Of a stretch of DNA of 20,240 nucleotides, positions 6,343 through 12,445 are shown piece by piece. A model generated the notes under the pieces. The model made no database searches. It worked only from the letters and a program-made list of their open reading frames with translations, and was not told the origin of the DNA. This DNA comes from Clostridiales bacterium. GTDB lineage: Bacteria; Bacillota; Clostridia; Oscillospirales; Oscillospiraceae. Both the position numbers and the translations under genes were made by a program. Position 1 is the first letter of the stretch; each line of letters starts with the position of its first letter. The stretch lies in NCBI GenBank assembly GCA_019421525.1, contig JAHZFC010000023.1:1-20240 (forward strand). The letters are read 5' to 3'.

Positions 6343-7401
6343 ATGGCAGTATTTCGCGTGGAGCGGACCCGGGATTACACGGTGATGAGCAACCACCACC
6401 TCCGAAACAAGTCCCTTTCCCTCAAGGCCAAGGGCCTGCTGTCTTTGATGCTGTCCCTTCCGGAGGACTGGGACTACACCCTGTCCGGCCTGGCCCGCAT
6501 CTGCCAGGAGGGGAAGGATGCCATCCGGGGAGCCATCGTGGAGCTGGAGCGGGCGGGGTACGTCCAGCGGCGGCAGACCACCGACGAGGCGGGTAAGTTT
6601 GGCGTCAACGAGTACATCATCCGGGAGCAGCCCGCCGACCAACCGGCGGCGGAGCCGTCCTCCGAGGCCCAGGAGGGACAGCCGGAGCAGCTGCCGGAGG
6701 GGCCGAATGATACGCAGCCCGACGCCCCGGCGGAAAATCAGGCCGGGGTTGAGGACGCGGAGGCGGGGGCATCTTCCGCCCTGCCGTCGTGGGCTTTTCC
6801 GTCGTCGGAGAACCCGTCGACGGGAAAACCGATGACGGAAAAACCGCCGACGGCAGATCCGTCGACGGTTTTTCCCACGCAAATAAAGAAAGATACAAGA
6901 AATAAAGACCAAGAAAATACGAACTCACAAAGGACTCATTCCCTCCCCTTCTCCCCCTCCCTGCCGCCATCCGGCCTGGGGACAGCACGAAAGGAACGGA
7001 GGCGGCGGAGTCGCGGAGCGGCTATGGACCCGGACGAGATGGCCGACTGCCGGGCGCAGATCCTGGGCAACATCGGCTACACCGAACTGATCCGGGACCG
7101 GCCCTGGGACAAAGGCCAGGTGGACGAGCTGGTGGAGCTGATGGTGGAAGCGGCCTGCTCCAAGCGGGAGACCATCCGGGTGGCGGGCAGCGAGGTGCCC
7201 CAGGCCCTGGTGCGCCGCCGCCTGCTGGGACTTAATGGAGACCATCTGAACTTCGTGCTGGACTGTCTCCAGCGCAATACCACCCAGGTGCGCAACATCA
7301 AGCAGTACCTGCTGACCAGCCTCTATAACGCCCCGGTGACCATGGAGAATTGCTATGTTGTCCAGGCGGGGATGAATCCTTCGGGGGGCAGCATCGTTTG
7401 A
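6343..7401 (+). CDS. DUF6017-type helix-turn-helix protein of conjugative elements
   Basis: A 352-residue protein with a replication-initiator-like winged helix at residues 1-95 (FRVERTRDYTVMSNHHLRNK; SLKAKGLLSLMLSLPEDWDY), a low-complexity linker at about 96-220, and a C-terminal DUF6017 domain from about 227 (ILGNIGYTELI; LNFVLDCLQRNTTQVRNIKQYLLTSLYNAP). Such proteins are common on Clostridial conjugative elements and are thought to bind element DNA, possibly in replication or maintenance; a specific role is not established. The linker contains an ENPSTGKPMTEKPPTADPST-like Pro/Thr/Lys-rich repeat, as in relatives. The ribosome site GAGGAG is about 9 nt before the ATG. The last ~15 residues (QAGMNPSGGSIV) differ from the ending I expect, so the extreme C-terminus may have changed at the element junction. 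Confidence 0.85.
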   Translation: MAVFRVERTRDYTVMSNHHLRNKSLSLKAKGLLSLMLSLPEDWDYTLSGLARICQEGKDAIRGAIVELERAGYVQRRQTTDEAGKFGVNEYIIREQPADQPAAEPSSEAQEGQPEQLPEGPNDTQPDAPAENQAGVEDAEAGASSALPSWAFPSSENPSTGKPMTEKPPTADPSTVFPTQIKKDTRNKDQENTNSQRTHSLPFSPSLPPSGLGTARKERRRRSRGAAMDPDEMADCRAQILGNIGYTELIRDRPWDKGQVDELVELMVEAACSKRETIRVAGSEVPQALVRRRLLGLNGDHLNFVLDCLQRNTTQVRNIKQYLLTSLYNAPVTMENCYVVQAGMNPSGGSIV

Positions 7402-7496
7402 ACTCAAAGTAAAGCACGGGAAAAACTCAACTGTAACCGGAATGAAAATCTAAAGGAGATAGATTCCGATTGAAACGACATGGATACTGCGGTAGT

Positions 7497-7932
7497 TCAA
7501 ATCATTTCTGGACTAATAGAGCGAAAGAAGCTTTGTATCTCCTTGCATAGCAAAAGTATGGCCGGGTCGTTCAGCAGCTGAGGAGCGGGGTGCAGGGTGA
7601 CATACCGCCAATGGCGGGGGGCGAGGGGAATCAGCTGGACCTGGTTGTCAGGCTCCACAAACCAGCTCCGGCTGGCCGCGAAGGCGATGCCGAGCCCCTG
7701 GGTGACCAGGCTGCGCAGGATGGCCGGTGTGTCGCACTCCACTGACCGGTGGGGGGTGATGCCGCCTTGGGCGCACAGGATGTCCTCAATGTCCCGCATA
7801 GCCCGGCCCCGGCAGAGGCTGATGAGGGGGTAGCGGCATAGCTCTTCGGGGCGAACCGCCCCCTGCCCGGCGAGGGGGGTGCCCTTTGGGTACGGCCAGC
7901 ACCACTTCCTCTTTCAGCAGAAGGCGTGCCTT
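7497..7932 (-). pseudogene. LysR-family regulator remnant: effector-binding domain with a frameshift, DNA-binding half missing
   Basis: Minus-strand sequence encodes the second half of a LysR substrate-binding domain: RLLLKEEVVLAVPKGHP, then after a frame change LAGQGAVRPEELCRYPLISL, then CDTPAILRSLVTQGLGIAFA to the stop at 7497. The two frames join at a run of six G (7874-7879, six C on the coding strand); with five the reading would be continuous. Nothing resembling the N-terminal helix-turn-helix or first lobe is found upstream; similarity stops near 7932 and AT-rich promoter sequence follows. It is therefore a truncated and frameshifted remnant, likely left when flanking DNA was rearranged. 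The 95-bp stretch before it (7402-7496) shows no feature. Confidence 0.8.
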
Positions 7933-8073
7933 GACTGTAGAACGGGTGCGCTGTGCCAGGGTAGGACCCATCCAACAGATGAAATAAAAATATTTGCACC
8001 ATGATCGTTGATTTTTTTCGAAATGCAAAACGGCGGGAAAAAATGGAGTGGTCATTTTACATAATAAACCATG

Positions 8074-8102
8074 TTGTTTTTCTTAAATTTTAGACTTAAA
8101 AT
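8074..8102 (+). promoter_or_regulatory. Putative sigma-A promoter of the AraC regulator gene
   Basis: TTGTTT (8074-8079) and TAAAAT (8097-8102) are separated by 17 bp in a markedly AT-rich stretch, about 37 bp before the GTG start at 8139. Confidence 0.45.
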
Positions 8103-8138
8103 GAGAACATGATTTCTTTTGCAAGGAGGATACGGACC

Positions 8139-9269
8139 GTGAAAGAATACCTGCTTTGGGGGCAAGTTCAGAAAAAGCTTACCGAGCATGCTCAGGCCTG
8201 CGGTAAGACATACAGTTTTTTTGACGCGGTCGGTGAGCTTTGTCAGAGCGGTGCCGTCCACCGAGAAGAGGCGCTCCCGGCGGTCTCCTTTCTGGATTGG
8301 GATATGGAGGATATGGACGGCTTTTACCGGCGCATCGACCAGATCCCGGTGGAGATGACGCTGTTTTACCGGGCCTTTCAGCACGGCACGTCGGGGGCAA
8401 AGGCTGCCGAGCAGCTGCTGGGGCTGGATACGATGCCCTCTAAGCTGGCCCAGGATCAGGCCCTGGGGCTGCACCGGCATGACTGCTTTGAGCTGTTTTA
8501 CAACATCCAGGGCACGCTCCGCCTGTTCCGGGAAGGTTCTTGTCAGACGCTGCCCGAGGGGTCCCTGGGCATCATCGCCCCCCACTTGTCCCACGACATC
8601 GTGGCGGGACCAGGGTGCCACACGATCTACATCCCCCTGGCTGAGCAGACGGTGGAAAACACCCTCCACCAGCTTCTGAGACAGGACAACGTCCTGTCCG
8701 ACTTCTTCCGCTCCGGCCTGGAGGGGAGCGACGCCGGATGCCTGGTCTTTTTTCTGCCCCCCGGTGGGTATGTCCGTACCCTTTTGCGCAATATATTCCA
8801 TGAATTTTACGCGAAGGAAGAATACTACCAGTCGGTGTGCGCCAGCTATATCGAGATCTTTTTTGCCACGGCTCTGCGGCGGTGCGGCGGACAGTACGCC
8901 CGCTACAGCTGGCAGACCAAGCCCGGGGGAACGGCCCCCATGCTGGCGGTGCTCAAACACCTCCAGGACAACTTCCGCACCACCACCCTGAATGAGACCG
9001 CCGCCCTGTTCCACTATGACCCCAGCTATCTGGGCAAGCAGATCAAGGCCTATACCGGCAAGAATTACACCACTCTGGTCCAGGAGCTGCGGATCGAGAT
9101 GGCAAAGCGCCTGCTGCGCAGCACTGACGACCCCGTTGGAAAGGTCGGCGAGCTGGCTGGGTTCGACCGGCTGTCCCACTTCTCCAGCGCCTTCCGGCTG
9201 GCCACTGGTACGTCTCCCTCGGAATACCGGCAGCGGTATTCCGCCCTCCACAGCCCGGAGGCCCGCTGA
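8139..9269 (+). CDS. AraC-family transcriptional regulator with N-terminal cupin sensor
   Basis: A 376-residue cytoplasmic one-component regulator. A cupin-like ligand pocket is centred on HRHDCFELFYNIQG (H112, H114), and the C-terminal AraC double helix-turn-helix spans about 270-368 (LNETAALFHYDPSYLGKQIK; VGELAGFDRLSHFSSAFR). Sugar-responsive regulators of this type usually activate neighbouring uptake and hydrolase genes. I start it at GTG 8139 because AAGGAGG (8123-8129) is 9 nt upstream; an in-frame ATG at 8109 has no ribosome site and lies inside the probable leader. The first ~100 residues before the cupin are extra and unassigned. It lies 181 bp upstream of the GH43 gene on the same strand and is the obvious candidate to control it. 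Confidence 0.9.
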   Translation: MKEYLLWGQVQKKLTEHAQACGKTYSFFDAVGELCQSGAVHREEALPAVSFLDWDMEDMDGFYRRIDQIPVEMTLFYRAFQHGTSGAKAAEQLLGLDTMPSKLAQDQALGLHRHDCFELFYNIQGTLRLFREGSCQTLPEGSLGIIAPHLSHDIVAGPGCHTIYIPLAEQTVENTLHQLLRQDNVLSDFFRSGLEGSDAGCLVFFLPPGGYVRTLLRNIFHEFYAKEEYYQSVCASYIEIFFATALRRCGGQYARYSWQTKPGGTAPMLAVLKHLQDNFRTTTLNETAALFHYDPSYLGKQIKAYTGKNYTTLVQELRIEMAKRLLRSTDDPVGKVGELAGFDRLSHFSSAFRLATGTSPSEYRQRYSALHSPEAR

Positions 9270-9311
9270 TGACCATGACCGATTTTTGAAGATCTGCCTC
9301 AGATTTGGCGA

Positions 9312-9351
9312 TAGCTTCCTCCAAAACTGTGTTGTATAATATGCATACAAC
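9312..9351 (+). promoter_or_regulatory. Putative GH43 promoter with an overlapping inverted-repeat operator
   Basis: A consensus -10 TATAAT (9335-9340) is embedded in the inverted repeat GTTGTAT-N7-ATACAAC (9331-9351). The best -35 at 17-bp spacing (TAGCTT, 9312-9317) is poor, as expected for a promoter needing an activator. A protein bound to the repeat would cover the -10 and block it, so it is equally compatible with a repressor. Confidence 0.45.
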
Positions 9352-9450
9352 GAGCCGGAAAATAGCTTCGAATTCGTGCTTTTTGCCGCGAAAATGGAGC
9401 TTGCTTGGCACAGGCACCGGCCACACAGAAAAAGAGGAGGAAGCAAAATT

Positions 9451-11361
9451 ATGAAAAAACGGATCTTGTCCATCCTGATGGCGCTTGCGATCGCGGTAGG
9501 GGCCATGGGCACCGCTGTCGCCGTCTACTCGGTCCAGGCAAATGCGGACCCCGAACTCACGGTCACCCTGGACGGACGCGAGATCGATTTGGCGGATGTC
9601 AACGGCGAAGGAGTAGATCCCATCTACATTGACGGGACTACCTATCTTCCTGTACGAGCTCTTGCGGAGGCGCTGGGACTGGATGTGAACTGGGATGGGG
9701 CAAACTCTGAGGTGGAGCTCACCGAAAAGACCCTGAACAGCAATCAGCAGTTCCTGGTTTCCCAGGCCCAGGCTGAGACTTACATCAACCCACTGCCTCT
9801 GGATTACCAGATGTCCAGCAGCCAAAACAAGGGCGTTATTTCTGAGAACCCCTTTGAGATTGGGCAGATGATCGGCAACATGGCCATCCCCAACGATCCG
9901 CTGGAGAAGATCACCCATATGCGTTTCCAGGATATGTTCCGGGGCACCGCCTCCTACCTGACAGAGAACGACACCCGCTCTTCCGCCGACCCTGCGGCTT
10001 TCTACTACAATGACACCTGGTACATCTATGGTTCCAACGGCTCCATGTGGAAGTCCACCGATTTCGTCAACTGGGAATTCTATGATCTCAGCTACGTTTA
10101 TGGCATGGCTCCCAGCATTGCTGTGCGCACCGATGAGAACGGCAAGGACACCTTCTACCTGGCCGGTAACGGCACCCACCTGTGGAGTGCCGACAGCCCC
10201 GAGGGTCCTTTCACCGACCTGGGTGAATTCACCTACAACGGCAAGAGCTTCGTGGACAATCTGGAGGACGGCATCGTTATCACCAAGAACAACGACGTGA
10301 ATATCTTTGTGGACGATGACGGCCGGATGTACCTGTACTGGGGCATGGGTCCCTACATCATGGGCGCTGAGATGAACGTGGACAACCCCACCGAGCTCAT
10401 CACTGAGCCCAAGATCATCATCGAGTACGACAACAGCTACAAGTGGCAGAACTTCGGCCAGAACCACCAAGACTATGAGAACGGCTTCCCCGAGGGCGCT
10501 TGGATGGTGAAGATCGACGGCACCTACTACCTGACTTGGGCCACCTCCGGCACCCAGTACGACTCCTATACGATGGGCTGCTATCAGTCCACCACCGGTC
10601 CGCTGGACGGCTTTGAGCTCCAGGAGAAGGAAATCATCAATCAGACCGATTCCACCAGCGGCGCGGTGCGCGGTGGCGGCCACGGCTCCATCGTGGAGGG
10701 CCCCAACGGCACTTTGTGGTGCTTTTACACCGTGAACGTGGGCTATGAGGGCGATATGGAGCGCATGATCGGCTGCGATCCTGCCATGATCGACAGCCAG
10801 GGCAATTTGGTGGTGCCCCACCTGTCCGAGCTGCCCCAGTATGTCCCCGGAACGCTGGCTAACCCCGCCGAGGGAAACGAGTGCCGGGACGACCTGCTGA
10901 CCCTGAAGCAGGGCTACGCAATCTCCAGCTATGCCGAAGGCCGTCATCCCGTGTACGCCAACGACGATTCCGGCATCACCTGGTGGCAGCCCGCGGCTGA
11001 CGACGAGCAACCCTTCTATCTGGTGTCCTTCAAGGGCAACTATGAGGTGGATTCTTTCCGCATCCTGTGGAAGGAAATCAACAAGAATCGAGATCAGGTC
11101 CGGGAGACCCCAGCTTATATCAATTATAAGGTAGAAGTCTTCAACGGCACAAGCAATCCTATGGATCCGGCCAATGCAGACTGCTGGACCACACTATACG
11201 AAAAGACAGACAGTAGCGATACAGGAACGGTCCAATATTACCGAACTGACGAGCCTGTCTTGGGCCAGTTCGTCAAGATCACCATCACCGACTGGTCTGA
11301 TGACATCTATCCTGGCCTGGTTGAATTTAGTGTCTTTGGGAATAGTGTAGCTAAACCCTGA
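9451..11361 (+). CDS. Secreted GH43-like glycoside hydrolase with stalk and discoidin-like domains
   Basis: A 636-residue exported protein. Signal peptide: basic MKKR, hydrophobic core, probable cleavage near VQA-NADP (about residue 31). Residues 36-88 resemble the copper-amine-oxidase N-terminal-like stalk domain common in Clostridia (VTLDGREIDL; YIDGTTYLPVRALAEALGL). A five-bladed-propeller GH43-like domain follows (about 170-460) with candidate catalytic acids D180 (SADPAAFYY), D282 (NDVNIFVDDDGRMYLYWG) and E348 (PEGAWMVKIDGTYYLTW), and the GGGHGSIVEGPNGTLW motif. The end (about 490-636) looks like an F5/8C or CBM32-type carbohydrate-binding domain. GH43 enzymes release arabinose or xylose from plant polysaccharides; the exact substrate is not readable. 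No sortase motif is visible. The start is fixed by GAGGAGG just before the ATG at 9451. Confidence 0.85.
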   Translation: MKKRILSILMALAIAVGAMGTAVAVYSVQANADPELTVTLDGREIDLADVNGEGVDPIYIDGTTYLPVRALAEALGLDVNWDGANSEVELTEKTLNSNQQFLVSQAQAETYINPLPLDYQMSSSQNKGVISENPFEIGQMIGNMAIPNDPLEKITHMRFQDMFRGTASYLTENDTRSSADPAAFYYNDTWYIYGSNGSMWKSTDFVNWEFYDLSYVYGMAPSIAVRTDENGKDTFYLAGNGTHLWSADSPEGPFTDLGEFTYNGKSFVDNLEDGIVITKNNDVNIFVDDDGRMYLYWGMGPYIMGAEMNVDNPTELITEPKIIIEYDNSYKWQNFGQNHQDYENGFPEGAWMVKIDGTYYLTWATSGTQYDSYTMGCYQSTTGPLDGFELQEKEIINQTDSTSGAVRGGGHGSIVEGPNGTLWCFYTVNVGYEGDMERMIGCDPAMIDSQGNLVVPHLSELPQYVPGTLANPAEGNECRDDLLTLKQGYAISSYAEGRHPVYANDDSGITWWQPAADDEQPFYLVSFKGNYEVDSFRILWKEINKNRDQVRETPAYINYKVEVFNGTSNPMDPANADCWTTLYEKTDSSDTGTVQYYRTDEPVLGQFVKITITDWSDDIYPGLVEFSVFGNSVAKP

Positions 11362-11484
11362 GAGTTAGATTTGGATATGTTGGTTGAAATATTGATTTAA
11401 CTTCCCTTCCTTGGCCGGGTGGCGGTCCGCTCACAAATGATCACAGAAACGCATATCTCCCCCACCTGTGCCATCCTCCTTTTG

Positions 11485-11524
11485 CGGGACGCGCCGCGGA
11501 AGCCCGCTTCCGCGGCGCGTCCCG
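11485..11524. repeat. Long perfect GC-rich inverted repeat between convergent genes
   Basis: An 18-bp perfect stem (11485-11502 with 11507-11524) has loop CCCG. It lacks a T-run on either side, so it is not a classical terminator, but as a + strand structure it is the only candidate 3'-end signal for the GH43 transcript. The rest of 11362-11484 shows no feature. Confidence 0.55.
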
Positions 11525-11530
11525 TTCTCA

Positions 11531-11564
11531 CAAAAAAGACCGGGCGCACACGGGGTGCGCCCGG
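11531..11564 (-). terminator. Rho-independent terminator of the MBL/AraC-GH39 operon
   Basis: Read on the minus strand, CCGGGCGCAC-CCCGT-GTGCGCCCGG (11564 to 11540) is followed by TCTTTTTTG, a six-U tract. It starts 18 bp after the metallo-beta-lactamase-fold gene stop at 11582. Confidence 0.85.
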
Positions 11565-11581
11565 CGGGGCGGGGCGGAGGG

Positions 11582-12430
11582 TCAGGAAAGGCCGGTGCCC
11601 CACAGCTCCAGCAGGTCGGCCTTGACCACGAAGAAGGAGGCCTTATCCCAGCGGACCCGGCACAGCTTGTGATCCGGATCCCCCGCCTCGGCGTGGATGT
11701 GGTTGAGCTTGTCTTCGATGACTGCGGTGCCGTCGTAGATGTGCTCCACCAGAGCGATGTAGTCGTCCAGATAAGAGCGGGCGATGGGCGCGCCGTTGTG
11801 GGCGGGGAAGAGGGTGTGCCACTGACCGGACAGCCCCTTGAGCCGGAGCATGTTCGCCCGATGGGCCCGCAGCCGCTGGTCCAGCACGAAGGGCGGGCGG
11901 TCCGGGTGAGGGTAGGTCTCATACATGAGCACCTGGGCGCTCTCCGCCTCGTCGCCCACAAAGAGGCAGCCGCTCCGGCGGTCCAGCAGGGCCAGGGAGC
12001 CGTTGGAGTGGGCGGAGATGTCCAGCAACTCGATGGGGCGGTCCCCCAGGTCCAGCACCTGGCCGTCCTGGACATACTGATGGACGAAGTCGGGATGGGG
12101 TAGCCGGGACACATCGAAGGGCCCGTTGGCCAGGGTGAGCAGGTCACTGTCCGCGCCGGGGAGCATCATGGCGGCAGGCCACTCACCGCAGCTGCCGGAG
12201 TGGTCCAGATGGCCGTGGGTGAGGATGACCCGGACGGGCTTGCCGGTCAGGCGCTCCACATAGGCGCGCAGGGTGCCGGAGCCCCAGCCGGTGTCGATCA
12301 GCAGGGCTGTGTCCGTCCCCTCCAGCAGGTACATGTTTTGAGAGCCCTGCATGAAGTTGATGATCCAGGTGTCCTCGCTGTATTTCCAGCTGGTATACGA
12401 GGCAAAGATATCCAAAAGGTCGGGCTGCAT
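11582..12430 (-). CDS. Metallo-beta-lactamase-fold hydrolase
   Basis: A 282-residue cytoplasmic enzyme with a full dinuclear-metal site: H72-x-H74-x-D76-H77 (THGHLDHSG), H141 (SAHSNGS), D160 (FVGDEAE) and H211 (PAHNG). This set is shared by lactonases, glyoxalase-II-like thioesterases and related hydrolases; sequence alone does not say which. It has no signal peptide. Its start ATG at 12430 is 15 bp after the stop of the AraC-GH39 regulator on the same strand, with AAAGGA about 8 nt before it, so the two are one operon closed by the terminator at 11531-11564. The link to a sugar regulator suggests a role on a sugar-derived lactone or thioester, or in clearing an inducer, but this is inference. 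Confidence 0.85.
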   Translation of the reverse strand: MQPDLLDIFASYTSWKYSEDTWIINFMQGSQNMYLLEGTDTALLIDTGWGSGTLRAYVERLTGKPVRVILTHGHLDHSGSCGEWPAAMMLPGADSDLLTLANGPFDVSRLPHPDFVHQYVQDGQVLDLGDRPIELLDISAHSNGSLALLDRRSGCLFVGDEAESAQVLMYETYPHPDRPPFVLDQRLRAHRANMLRLKGLSGQWHTLFPAHNGAPIARSYLDDYIALVEHIYDGTAVIEDKLNHIHAEAGDPDHKLCRVRWDKASFFVVKADLLELWGTGLS

Positions 12431-12445
12431 GACGATCGTCCTTTC

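Noticed and set aside
7470..7550. A 26-codon open frame (TTG start) with AAAGGAG upstream, just after the DUF6017 gene
   Set aside because: Spacing is long (about 11 nt), there is no recognisable product, and it runs antisense into the end of the LysR remnant. It may be the stub of a lost element gene but cannot be supported.
9043..11010. A 655-codon minus-strand open frame opposite the GH43 gene
   Set aside because: Val/Gly/His-rich shadow translation with no domain; it crosses the AraC gene end and the promoter of GH43, which are well supported on the + strand.
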